DNA of 64,000 bases from DATARH01 sp036008175 (GCA_036008175.1 DASYOB010000139.1:23877-87876); one strand, 5' to 3'; shown: positions 34,821 to 42,498, numbered from the stretch's first letter. Translations and numbers: made by a program. Notes: generated by a model not told the origin, from the letters alone.

Positions 34821-35144
34821 CTATTTCATGCACTTGCCCAGATAATCGTTCAGCAGCGCAAAGCCCTTTTTCAGCTGCGGATCGTTTTCGTCCGGCTTCG
34901 TGCCGTTTTTGTCGGCGTCGGCACTGGCCTGGAAGAAGGCGATCAGAGTGGCACGGTCCTCGTCGGACGCGATCTTGTCCGCCATGCAGGTACAATCCTT
35001 CGCCTCGAACATCCCGCCGCCGCCGGCAACGCAGGCATCGCCAAAATCGTCGGCCCAAGCCGTCCGGGCTGGCGCCGCGGCAACCAGCACCGCTATCGCC
35101 ACCGCGAATCCAAAGCGCGTCAGCCGCGTACTGCCAATGTTCAT
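34821..35144 (-). CDS. Small secreted Cys-containing protein
   Basis: A 107-residue protein with an N-terminal signal peptide (about residues 1-31, ending near ARTAWA). The mature part is short and helical and has four Cys (DACVAGG, DCTCMADK, and a C-terminal GKCMK). Such Cys pairs suggest periplasmic disulfides. I do not recognise the family. It converges on cobT and lies upstream of no obvious partner on its strand. Confidence 0.6.
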   Translation of the reverse strand: MNIGSTRLTRFGFAVAIAVLVAAAPARTAWADDFGDACVAGGGGMFEAKDCTCMADKIASDEDRATLIAFFQASADADKNGTKPDENDPQLKKGFALLNDYLGKCMK

Positions 35145-35216
35145 CTCACCTCTCCATGTCGGCAGGCACAGACTAGCCCGAGGCGGGGGTCCCGGCGCGC
35201 CGGATTTCGGCCGGCG

Positions 35217-35798
35217 TCAAAATGTCCGGCGGGCCTTCAGAGCCGCGGTCAAGGTGCCTTCGTCGAGATAATCGAGTTCACCGCCGATCGGCACGCCTTG
35301 CGCCAGGCGCGAGATGCGCGCACCGGTCGCGGCGGCGCGGTCGGCGATGTAATGCGCCGTCGTCTGTCCCTCGACCGTGGCATTGAGCGCGAGGATCAGC
35401 TCGGTCTCCGGCCCGAGCCGCGCGATCAGGCGAACGATGTTGAGCTCGTCCGGGCCGATACCGTCGAGCGCCGAGAGTGTGCCCCCCAGCACGTGGTAGC
35501 GGCCGCGGAACGCGCGGGTGCGCTCCAACGCCCACAGATCGGCGAGGTCCTCGACGACGCAGATCGCGTGCGGGTCGCGCTCGAGATCGCGGCAGATCGG
35601 GCACGGGTCGGCGGTGTCGAGGTTGCCGCAGGTGGAGCACGTTCGGATGGCCGTTGCCGCCGCGGCCAGCGCGGTCGCGAGCGGCTCCATGAGCTGCTCG
35701 CGCCGCTTGATCAGAAACAGCGCCGCGCGCCGCGCCGAGCGCGGCCCGAGTCCCGGCAGTTTCGCCAGCAGCTGGATCAGCGTGTCGAGTTCGGACAT
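35217..35798 (-). CDS. recR: Recombination protein RecR
   Basis: A 193-residue RecR with the helix-hairpin-helix start (LPGLGPRSARRAALFLI), the four-Cys zinc finger (C54, C57, C66, C69) and the Toprim domain (AICVVEDLADLWALE...). RecR acts with RecF and RecO to load RecA on gapped DNA. It closes the conserved dnaX-ybaB-recR run on the minus strand, 65 nt after ybaB. Confidence 0.95.
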   Translation of the reverse strand: MSELDTLIQLLAKLPGLGPRSARRAALFLIKRREQLMEPLATALAAAATAIRTCSTCGNLDTADPCPICRDLERDPHAICVVEDLADLWALERTRAFRGRYHVLGGTLSALDGIGPDELNIVRLIARLGPETELILALNATVEGQTTAHYIADRAAATGARISRLAQGVPIGGELDYLDEGTLTAALKARRTF

Positions 35799-35863
35799 GA
35801 AGCTGTTCTAGGACCACGGCCGTCTCGGCCGCAAGCGGGCGGGTGCCCGCGGTCCAACAGACA

Positions 35864-36187
35864 TCAAAACGGCAGTTTCATCCCACCGGGGAGGTTGAGC
35901 CCGCCGGTCAGCTTCTGCATCTCGGTTTCGGCATGGGCATTGACCTTCGCCCTCGCGTCGTTGAATGCGGCGACGATCAAATCTTCCAGCACCTCGGCCT
36001 CGGCCGGGTCGATCACCGCCTTGTCGAGCTTCAATTTCTTCAGGTCGCCCTTGCCGTTGAGCGTCAACTGCACCATGCCGCCGCCGGCGACCCCGGTCAT
36101 CTCGACGGCCTCGAGCTCAGCCTGCATCTCGGCCATCTTGCTCTGCATCGCCTGCGCCTGCTTCATCAGCTGGCCAAGATTTTTCAT
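35864..36187 (-). CDS. YbaB/EbfC family nucleoid-associated protein
   Basis: A 107-residue member of the YbaB/EbfC family: LGQLMKQAQAMQSKMAEMQAELEAVEMTGVAGGGMVQLTLNGKGDLKKL. The long N-terminal helices form the dimer tweezers that bind DNA. It lies between dnaX and recR as in most bacteria. Its ATG overlaps the dnaX stop (TAATG), so translation is likely coupled. Confidence 0.93.
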   Translation of the reverse strand: MKNLGQLMKQAQAMQSKMAEMQAELEAVEMTGVAGGGMVQLTLNGKGDLKKLKLDKAVIDPAEAEVLEDLIVAAFNDARAKVNAHAETEMQKLTGGLNLPGGMKLPF

Positions 36188-38046
36188 TACCCTTCCTCTT
36201 CCGCGCTGGTGCTACCGTCTTCGATAACGTCTTCCTCAACCCCTTCGGCTTCGCCAGCGCCGGTTTCGGCCGTGGGCTCGGCCGCGGCAAACCGCTCCCG
36301 CACCGCCGCGATCGTGGCGCCGGGGAAGGTGTCGAGCACCGCCCGCACCAACGGGTGTCCCGCGACCTCGTTCCGTACTTCGCTCGCGCGCCGCGCCTCG
36401 TCTTCCGCCAAGGTCGGCGCGCCCTCGGCCTGCGACACGGCGACGATCCAGCGCGATCCGGTCCACTCGCCGAGCAGCTGGCCGAGGCGGTTGGCGAGAT
36501 CGCGCGGCGCGGCCGCTTCCGGCCGGAACTCGATGCGGCCCGGCTCGAAGGCGACGAGATGGACGTGCGACCACAGATGCGAGCGGATCACCGCCTCGCG
36601 CCTTTTGTCGAACAGCGTGATCACTTCCGCGAAGCTCCGCGGCAGCTGATCGAGTTCGGCGCGCGGCGCGCTCTCCGGCTCGGGATCGGGTGAGGGCGCG
36701 GCGATAACCGGAGCGGCGGCACTAGATACAAACCCTTCGCCCGCACTGCGGGAGAGAGTGCCCGAGGGTGCAAGCCCGAGGGCGGGTGAGGGCGTCGGAA
36801 TCGGATCAATCGATTGCCCCCTCACTCCTGCCCTCTCCCCCGATGGCGGAGAGGGGGTATTTGATGCGGCTGCAGCTGGACTGCCTCCATCGCTGAGTGC
36901 ACGCACCAGATCCGCCGGGACCGGCAGATCGGCGGCATAGGCCAGCCGTACCAGCACCATCTGCGCCGCCTGCACCGGCGCTGGAGCGGTCTGCACTTCC
37001 TCCAGCCCCTTCAGCAGCATCTGCCAGGCACGGGTCAGCACCGGGATCGACAATGCCCCGGAGAGCGGGCGGGCTCGGACGCGGTCGCCTTCTTCCAACG
37101 GATCGCCGAGCCCGGCTTCCGGCGCCAGCTTCAGCCGGGTCACGAAATGCGTGAGGTCGAGCAGATCCTGCATGACCGACAAGGGATCGGCACCGCCCTG
37201 ATAGAGGCCGTCCATCCGGTCAAGCGCCCCGCCGACATCGCCCTTCAACACCGTCTCGAACAGGTCGAAGACGAGGCCCCGATCGGCAATGCCGAGCATA
37301 TCGCGCACCGCCGCCTCGTCGATCGACTCGCCGGAAAGCGCGATCGCCTGGTCGAGCAATGACAGCCCGTCGCGCACCGAGCCGTCGGCAGCCCGGGCGA
37401 TCAGCCCCAGCGCCGCCGGCGCTATGGCGATCCCTTCTGCTTCGGCAATACGGCGGTAATGCTCGATCAGCTGCTCGACCGGCACGCGCCGCAGCGAAAA
37501 GCGCTGACAGCGCGACAGCACGGTGATCGGGACTTTCTGAACTTCGGTTGTCGCGAAGACGAAGATGACATGGGCCGGCGGCTCTTCGAGCGTCTTCAAC
37601 AAAGCGTTGAAAGCCGGCTTCGAGAGCATGTGCACTTCGTCGATGATGTAGACCTTGTGGCGCGCCGAGACCGGTCGGTAGCGCACCCCTTCGGTTAGGT
37701 CGCGGATGTCGTCGATGCCGGTGCGCGAGGCCGCGTCCATCTCGATCACATCGACGTGCCGGTCCTCGGCGATCGACCGGCAATGCACGCATTCGCCGCA
37801 CGGCGAAATGGTCGGGCCGCCCGTGCCGTCAGCGCCGATGCAATTGAGGGCGCGTGCCAGGATCCGCGCGGTCGTGGTTTTGCCGACCCCGCGCACCCCG
37901 GTCAGGATGAACGCGTGGGCGATGCGGCCCGACGCGATCGCGTTCGACAGGGTGCGAACCATCGCCTCCTGCCCGATCACCTCGGCGAAGGTTTGCGGCC
38001 GGTATTTCCGGGCGAGAACGCGGTAGGAGGGCGCGGGGTCTGGCAT
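36187..38046 (-). CDS. dnaX: DNA polymerase III subunit tau/gamma
   Basis: A 619-residue clamp-loader ATPase. Walker A is GVRGVGKT (50-57), the zinc module shows CGECVHC, and Walker B is in VYIIDEVHMLSKPAFNALLKTLEEPP. The C-terminal part binds the polymerase. A Pro/Ser-rich linker at about residues 397-438 is encoded by palindromic repeat DNA and is not part of the core fold. I see no A-rich slippery site for a gamma frameshift. The SRP RNA gene lies just upstream on the same strand; ybaB overlaps the stop. Confidence 0.95.
   Translation of the reverse strand: MPDPAPSYRVLARKYRPQTFAEVIGQEAMVRTLSNAIASGRIAHAFILTGVRGVGKTTTARILARALNCIGADGTGGPTISPCGECVHCRSIAEDRHVDVIEMDAASRTGIDDIRDLTEGVRYRPVSARHKVYIIDEVHMLSKPAFNALLKTLEEPPAHVIFVFATTEVQKVPITVLSRCQRFSLRRVPVEQLIEHYRRIAEAEGIAIAPAALGLIARAADGSVRDGLSLLDQAIALSGESIDEAAVRDMLGIADRGLVFDLFETVLKGDVGGALDRMDGLYQGGADPLSVMQDLLDLTHFVTRLKLAPEAGLGDPLEEGDRVRARPLSGALSIPVLTRAWQMLLKGLEEVQTAPAPVQAAQMVLVRLAYAADLPVPADLVRALSDGGSPAAAASNTPSPPSGERAGVRGQSIDPIPTPSPALGLAPSGTLSRSAGEGFVSSAAAPVIAAPSPDPEPESAPRAELDQLPRSFAEVITLFDKRREAVIRSHLWSHVHLVAFEPGRIEFRPEAAAPRDLANRLGQLLGEWTGSRWIVAVSQAEGAPTLAEDEARRASEVRNEVAGHPLVRAVLDTFPGATIAAVRERFAAAEPTAETGAGEAEGVEEDVIEDGSTSAEEEG
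36731..36857. repeat. Palindromic repeat elements inside dnaX, kept in frame
   Basis: Two units lie back to back. The hairpin at 36831-36856 is built from CCCTCTCCCCC and its complement; the other, at about 36731-36800, has CCCTTCGCCCGC and GCGGGTGAGGG arms with the direct repeat GCCCGAGGG. Translated in the dnaX frame they give a Pro/Ser/Gly-rich linker. This sequence type is frequent between genes; here it sits in an essential gene, in a linker position. Confidence 0.7.
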
Positions 38047-38062
38047 CGGCGGCTGAAGATGA

Positions 38063-38163
38063 GGTGGGAGACCGAACAAACGACCCAGGCCGAAACTCGT
38101 TACGGCTGCTTCCTTCCGGACCTGACCGGGTTGGCGAGGGACCTGTCCGCCGCCGACCTCCCG
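38063..38163 (-). ncRNA. ffs: Signal recognition particle RNA (4.5S, small bacterial type)
   Basis: The minus strand contains the near-invariant SRP core GTCAGGTCCGGAAGGAAGCA then GCC, where Ffh binds and the GGAA tetraloop closes the helix. Flanking sequences pair (GGGAG near the 5' end with CTCCC near the 3' end) to give the single long hairpin of about 100 nt. The SRP RNA targets nascent membrane proteins with Ffh and FtsY. It sits immediately upstream of dnaX, a common alphaproteobacterial place. The ends are estimates. Confidence 0.92.
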
Positions 38164-38169
38164 CACCAC

Positions 38170-38198
38170 TATATCAGGCCCTGACCCCGGAGGGGCAA
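38170..38198 (-). promoter_or_regulatory. Possible promoter of the SRP RNA
   Basis: On the minus strand TTGCCC (38193-38198) and GATATA (38170-38175) are 17 nt apart and lie just before the 5' end of the SRP RNA. This resembles a sigma-70-type promoter. It is read by eye only. Confidence 0.4.
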
Positions 38199-38259
38199 GG
38201 CTTGCCGGGCAGCCCTTGCGGGTTCATGCTGGCGTAAAGCGAACGGGTCGAAGGTCGGG

Positions 38260-39699
38260 ATGAACGCTCTACCGGAAGACGGCCTCGTCGCAATCGTCAA
38301 GCGCGACTGCCCGACCTGCGTGATGACCGCGCCGGTGCTCGGTGAACTCGCGCGCCGGGCCGGCATCACCGTCTTCACCCAGGACGATCCGAGCTTCCCC
38401 GATACCGTGCCCGGCCCGGTCGGCGATCTCGATCTGGGCATCTCGCACCGGCTCCAGATCGAAATCGTGCCGACGCTCATTCGCCTCGAAAACGGCCGCG
38501 AGATCGCCCGCACCTACGGGTGGGACCGCGGCGAATGGGAGCGGGTAACCGGGGTTGCCGATCTCGGCCGCGAATTACCCGAATCGCGCCCGGGCTGCGG
38601 CGCCAAAAACATCGAGCCCGGCATCATCGAGCGGCTCAAGATCCGCTTCAACGAGACCGGCCTCAGATCCCGACGGATCGAGATCGGCGGCGACGAGGAC
38701 GAGCAGGAGGCGATGTTCGCGCGCGGCTGGTCGGACGGGCTGCCCTTGGTGCCGCCGACCGAGGAGCGCGTGCTGCGCACGCTCGACGGCACCTCGCGCG
38801 ACCCGCAGGAAGTCATTGGGCTGGTGCCGCCGGCGCTGGCCACGGCGACGGTCGAGAAGATCGCGATCAACGCCGTCATGGCCGGCTGCAAGCCGGAGTA
38901 CCTGCCGGTGGTGCTGGCGGCGGTCGAGGCCGCGCTCGACGAGGGCTTTGCGATGCACGGCGTGCTGGCGACGACGATGTTCGTCGGGCCGGTGGTCTTG
39001 GTCAACGGCCCGGTCCGGCGCGAGATCGGCATGAACGCGCGGGGCAATGCCCTGGGGCAAGGCAACCGCGCCAATTCGTCGATCGGGCGCGCCTTGCAAC
39101 TGGTAATCCGCAATATCGGCGAGGGTCGGCCGCAGGAGGTCGACCGCGCCACTCTCGGAAATCCCGGAAAGCTCAGCTATTGCTTCGCCGAGGACGAGGA
39201 AGGCTCGTGCTGGGAGCCGCTCTCGGTTGAGCGCGGGCTAAAGCCGGGCGTCTCAGCGGTCACGGTATTCGCCGGGTTCGGCTTGCAGGGCGTCGTCGAC
39301 CAGAAATCGCGCGACCCCGAAAGCCTCTGCCGCAGCATGGCGGAGTCGCTGAAAGCGATCCACAACGTCAAGCTCGCCCCTTCCTGCGACGCGCTCCTGG
39401 TGGTCTGCCCGGAGCACGAGCGCACCTTCCGCAATGCCGGCTGGTCGAAGGCGCGGGTTTACGAAGAGCTGTACCGGCTTTGCGAGATCCCCGGCGAAGA
39501 GCTGGTCGCCGGGGCCAAAGGCATCGCCGAGGGCGGTCCCGCTTCGCTCGCCGGCAGGAGCGTCAACAAATTCCGCCCGGGCGGGCTCATGATCGTCCGC
39601 GCCGGCGGCGGCGCCGGGATGTTCTCCGGCATTATCGGCGGCTGGTCCGCGGGCGGTCCCCGCGGCAGCATTCCCGTAACCAAGGAGGTGACGCGATGA
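38260..39699 (+). CDS. Thioredoxin-like domain fused to an uncharacterised domain, partner of the UGSC selenoprotein
   Basis: A 479-residue protein. The first ~105 residues look like a thioredoxin fold: a CPTC motif at residues 17-20 (KRDCPTCVMTAP), and IEIVPTLIRLENGREIARTYG, which includes the cis-Pro (VPT) position. After a Cys/Gly linker there is a ~350-residue domain that I do not recognise (WSDGLPLVPPTEERV, MHGVLATTMFVGPVVLVNGP, GGAGMFSGIIGGW). It contains Cys residues in MAGCKPEYLPV and EEGSCWEPLS. The stop overlaps the ATG of the UGSC selenoprotein gene (ATGA), so the two are translated together. A redox partner role is my inference. No in-frame TGA is present in this gene. Confidence 0.8.
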   Translation: MNALPEDGLVAIVKRDCPTCVMTAPVLGELARRAGITVFTQDDPSFPDTVPGPVGDLDLGISHRLQIEIVPTLIRLENGREIARTYGWDRGEWERVTGVADLGRELPESRPGCGAKNIEPGIIERLKIRFNETGLRSRRIEIGGDEDEQEAMFARGWSDGLPLVPPTEERVLRTLDGTSRDPQEVIGLVPPALATATVEKIAINAVMAGCKPEYLPVVLAAVEAALDEGFAMHGVLATTMFVGPVVLVNGPVRREIGMNARGNALGQGNRANSSIGRALQLVIRNIGEGRPQEVDRATLGNPGKLSYCFAEDEEGSCWEPLSVERGLKPGVSAVTVFAGFGLQGVVDQKSRDPESLCRSMAESLKAIHNVKLAPSCDALLVVCPEHERTFRNAGWSKARVYEELYRLCEIPGEELVAGAKGIAEGGPASLAGRSVNKFRPGGLMIVRAGGGAGMFSGIIGGWSAGGPRGSIPVTKEVTR

Positions 39700-40208
39700 C
39701 TGTGCTTCTCGACCCGACCTCGGAGCGAAGTCCGACCACGACGCCACGCCTGCCGCGGCCGGAGCGGCTCGACGGCCTCGTGATCGGCCTCCTCGATATC
39801 GCCAAGGCGCGAGGCGATGTGTTCCTCGACCGGCTCGACGAGCGGCTCCGGGAGCGCGGCATCGCCGTCAAGCGCTACAAGAAGCCGACAAATACGCGGC
39901 CGGCGCCGCTGCCGCTGCAGCAGCAGATCGCCACCGAGGTCAACCTCGTCATCGAGGGGCTCAGCGACTGAGGCTCGTGCATATCGTGCTGTACGCATGA
40001 CATGGCGAACCTCGAGACGCGCGGCATCCCGACGGTCGGTGTGGCGACGACCGAGTTCATCGACGGGGCGGCGGCGCAGGCGAAGGCGCTTGGCACCGAC
40101 CCGGCCCTGGTCTTCATCCCGCATCCGGTGCAGGACCGCACCGACGACGAGCTGCGCCAGCTCGCCGACGAGCATTTCGACGCGATCGTCAAGCTGTTGA
40201 CGCAATAG
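39696..40208 (+). CDS. UGSC-family selenoprotein (selenocysteine at codon 92)
   Basis: The frame from ATG 39696 runs 91 codons to TGA at 39969-39971, then continues without a break to a TAG at 40206-40208 for 170 residues in all. The TGA is followed by GGC TCG TGC (Gly-Ser-Cys), giving the diagnostic U-G-S-C, then ISCCTHD. The N-terminus (TVLLDPTSE) and the C-terminal part (RGIPTVGVATTEF, VFIPHPVQDRT) agree with the UGSC family known from selenoproteome surveys, where Cys replaces Sec in other members. Function of that family is unknown; redox use of the U-x-x-C is likely. Ribosome site AAGGAGGTG precedes the start. The upstream gene overlaps by 4 nt. Confidence 0.9.
39969..40004 (+). promoter_or_regulatory. 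Recoded UGA and SECIS-like hairpin of the selenoprotein mRNA
   Basis: From 39980 to 40004 the RNA can fold as a stem of nine pairs with one A-C mismatch: CAUAUCGUGC pairs with GCAUGACAUG around the loop UGUAC (39990-39994), with one G-U wobble inside the stem. There are 18 nt between the UGA and the loop. A loop carrying a G within its first two bases, at this distance, fits the bacterial SECIS pattern bound by SelB. The fold is judged by eye, with no energy calculation. Confidence 0.65.
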
Positions 40209-40225
40209 CTCGTGGTGCGGCGTGG

Positions 40226-40260
40226 CGCTGTTGCCCGCTCGCCTTGGGCGGGCAACAGCG
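40226..40260. terminator. Inverted repeat between convergent genes, probable terminator
   Basis: CGCTGTTGCCCGC (40226-40238) and GCGGGCAACAGCG (40248-40260) form a perfect 13-bp stem with a 9-nt loop. It lies 17 nt after the selenoprotein stop and 16 nt after the convergent glycosyltransferase stop. On the plus strand a short T-containing stretch (GTTTCTTCT) follows. It probably ends both transcripts, though the U run is weak. Confidence 0.55.
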
Positions 40261-40276
40261 ATCGCGTTTCTTCTCG

Positions 40277-41032
40277 CTATCCCGCCTGTCCGGGGGAAAG
40301 CACCGCACGAAGCGGTGGCTCTTTCGCCGCAGGCTCGTTACTCGTGATCGCAAGCGGCGGAAAGCTGACAAAGGCCATGATGTTCGGATAGAGACCGGCC
40401 ATCATGCAATCGATCCCGACATTCCGCAGGCGGCGGCCGCCCGGCAGGCGAAGCTGCATCGGCCGAATTGGAACACAAAACTCCCGCAATGCCCGCGCAC
40501 CCTTCGGCGAAATCGAATAGCAAGGTAGCCCGAGGGCCTGGCGCACGCGGAACGGCTGCGGCGCAATCGGCAGCTGCTGGAACCGGGAAGCGGCACTTCG
40601 CAGGCTCGTCTGCTCGAACAGCACCAGGCAAGGGCTCACGCCGGGCAGCAACTCGAAATCGAGCGCCGCGTTGAAGTTCCATCCCCAGAGGATGAGGTCC
40701 CAATCCGGCGGCAATTGGCGCAGGAGCCGCCCTGCCCGTGCTGTGAAATCGGGATGCAGGATCGCGTCGTCCTCGCAAACGGTGAGCGCCTCGCCGGTCT
40801 CGATCGCCTTGTCCCACAGGGCCAGATGCGACAGGGCGCCGCCGAGCCGGGCCGCCGTATAGGTGTCGAGGACCCCAGGCTTGATGATCCCGCCGCGGAC
40901 CAACGCGGAGAGGTCCAGGCTCCGACCATCAATGGCGGGGAACCGGATCACCTCAGGCAGATGAGCGTTGACCGAGGCGAATTCCCGCAGCCGATCGGCA
41001 TGCCGGTCGAGATTGATCAGATGCACCTTCAC
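40277..41032 (-). CDS. Glycosyltransferase family 25 protein
   Basis: A 251-residue family 25 glycosyltransferase. It opens VKVHLINLDRHADRLREFA, then HLALWDKAIETGEALTVCEDDAILHPDF, where EDDA is the metal-binding DxD-like site. Family 25 members add sugars to lipooligosaccharide or protein. The start is a GTG at 41030-41032; no strong ribosome site is seen, and a second GTG 6 nt later is possible. No sugar-export or core-synthesis gene is nearby. Confidence 0.8.
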   Translation of the reverse strand: MKVHLINLDRHADRLREFASVNAHLPEVIRFPAIDGRSLDLSALVRGGIIKPGVLDTYTAARLGGALSHLALWDKAIETGEALTVCEDDAILHPDFTARAGRLLRQLPPDWDLILWGWNFNAALDFELLPGVSPCLVLFEQTSLRSAASRFQQLPIAPQPFRVRQALGLPCYSISPKGARALREFCVPIRPMQLRLPGGRRLRNVGIDCMMAGLYPNIMAFVSFPPLAITSNEPAAKEPPLRAVLSPGQAG

Positions 41033-41133
41033 CGGTGCTGATCTGCGCCGGCCATCGCTGCCGCGCAACCCCTAGTCGCGAAAGTGCGGCGGCGCCGCTC
41101 TCCTCGCCGATCCGAACGGATCAGATCAAGCGG

Positions 41134-42498
41134 TCAGGTGCGCAGATAGCCCTCGATCTCGGATTCGGCGTAGCTCATCGCGTCCTCGATCGAAGCGCCC
41201 TGATGCGCATGCATCGCGATCATCTTCATCAGCAACGCCTGCGAGTACATCTGGGTGCCGATCCTTAGCGGGGCGGGATAGCCCGACAGGAACGGGATCG
41301 CGTCGCCACGCGAGGGATAATTGTAGTTGATCCCCTTCGGCGGGCCTTCCTCTTCCCAGATCTTGAAGTCCATGAAGCTGGCGAAGGGCGGCACGTCGAA
41401 GCCAACGCTCGCGGTCACCAGCTTTTCCTGGATGTCGCGCTGGGAGATATAGGTGAGCAGGGCTTTCGCCGCCGAAATGTTCTTCGAGAAATTCCAGATT
41501 CCCCAGAAGTAATAGTTGGCCGGATCGTAGCGGCCGTTCGGTCCCTTCGGCGAAGGGAAGCTCCACAGCTGCTCGGCGATCTTGGGCGCGTCGCGCTTGG
41601 CAACGGCATAGGCGCTCGGAGGGTTCATGATCAGCGCCGATTGGCCGGAAATCAGCGCCTTGTTGTTCGAGGCGTTATCATAGGCATAGACGCTCTCTGG
41701 CATCGTCTTCGCCAGTCGCTTGAACCAGTCGAGCGCCTGGCGCGTGGCGTCGGTCTTGACCGTGACCTCGCCCTTCTCGTCGACAAGATAGGAGCCGAAC
41801 GCCGCGAACGCGGCACCCGCCATGTTCAGCGCGTCGGTGCAGGTGCTCAGCCCCAGCGCGAACGGATGCCCGTTCTTGTTGCAGGCCTCCGCCGCCTTCA
41901 GAAAGGTTTCCCAGGTCCAGTTATCCTGAAGCTCCTTGTCACCCTTGCCGGGCGGGGCCGGGTACATCTTGACGATGTCGATGCCGGCATATTCCTTCAT
42001 CATGTCGATGCGGGCGACTGGCGGCAACTCGCCGCTGGCGTAACCGGTTGGCACCGCCAGCCAGTGGCCGTCGATCTTCGCGCAGTACTCCGAGGCGGTG
42101 GCGACCTTGCCGTATTTCTGGATCAGCGGCTCGACGATGTCGTCGACCGGCACGAAGCGGTGCTTCTGCGCCTCCACATACCAGGTGCGCAGCCCCATGA
42201 TGTCATGGCCCGCGCCGGCCTGGCCCTCCGCCATCAGGGTCAGCAGGTCCTTGTCGCCGTTCGAGGTGATCAGGTCGAAGGTCAGCTCGACCTTCTCCTT
42301 CGCCGCCCACTCCTGGCAGATTTTTTCGAGCTCCTTGCCGGCCCCCGGAACCCAGTGGTCCCAGGCGCCCATCTTCAGCGACCCGGCGGCGTAAGCCCCG
42401 TGCACGAATGGCGTGGCAAAGGAACTGGCGGCGATGGTAGCCGGGGTGAGTGCAGCGGCCCTGAGGACGGCACGGCGGGTCAGCGATTTCCTCGACAT
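41134..42498 (-). CDS. ABC transporter extracellular solute-binding protein (family 1-like), Tat-type signal
   Basis: A 454-residue periplasmic binding protein with a signal of twin-arginine type (LTRRAVLRAAALTPATI, ending near AYA). The mature part shows VPTGYASGELPPVARI, NMAGAAFAAFGSYLVDEKGEV, SALIMNPPSAYAVA, as in sugar- or polyol-type binding proteins. No permease or ATPase gene is adjacent, so it may serve a transporter encoded elsewhere. The start MSRKSLTRRAV at 42498 is preferred over an upstream one in non-coding-like sequence. Confidence 0.85.
   Translation of the reverse strand: MSRKSLTRRAVLRAAALTPATIAASSFATPFVHGAYAAGSLKMGAWDHWVPGAGKELEKICQEWAAKEKVELTFDLITSNGDKDLLTLMAEGQAGAGHDIMGLRTWYVEAQKHRFVPVDDIVEPLIQKYGKVATASEYCAKIDGHWLAVPTGYASGELPPVARIDMMKEYAGIDIVKMYPAPPGKGDKELQDNWTWETFLKAAEACNKNGHPFALGLSTCTDALNMAGAAFAAFGSYLVDEKGEVTVKTDATRQALDWFKRLAKTMPESVYAYDNASNNKALISGQSALIMNPPSAYAVAKRDAPKIAEQLWSFPSPKGPNGRYDPANYYFWGIWNFSKNISAAKALLTYISQRDIQEKLVTASVGFDVPPFASFMDFKIWEEEGPPKGINYNYPSRGDAIPFLSGYPAPLRIGTQMYSQALLMKMIAMHAHQGASIEDAMSYAESEIEGYLRT

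Noticed and set aside
33016..35058. A 680-codon open frame on the minus strand
   Set aside because: It runs antisense to cobT and the neighbouring gene end. High GC leaves long stop-free antisense frames; cobT has clear domains.
36187..38046. Programmed frameshift for the gamma subunit of dnaX
   Set aside because: No A-rich slippery run with a stem-loop is seen on the coding strand.
39696..39971. A truncated or disrupted pseudogene ending at TGA 39971
   Set aside because: The downstream part stays in frame and keeps family sequence; TGA sits exactly at the family's Sec position, and selC is present.
40002..40208. A separate small gene starting at ATG 40002
   Set aside because: It is the second part of the selenoprotein frame; the TGA, G-S-C codons, hairpin and family tail indicate one protein. 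No ribosome site lies before 40002.
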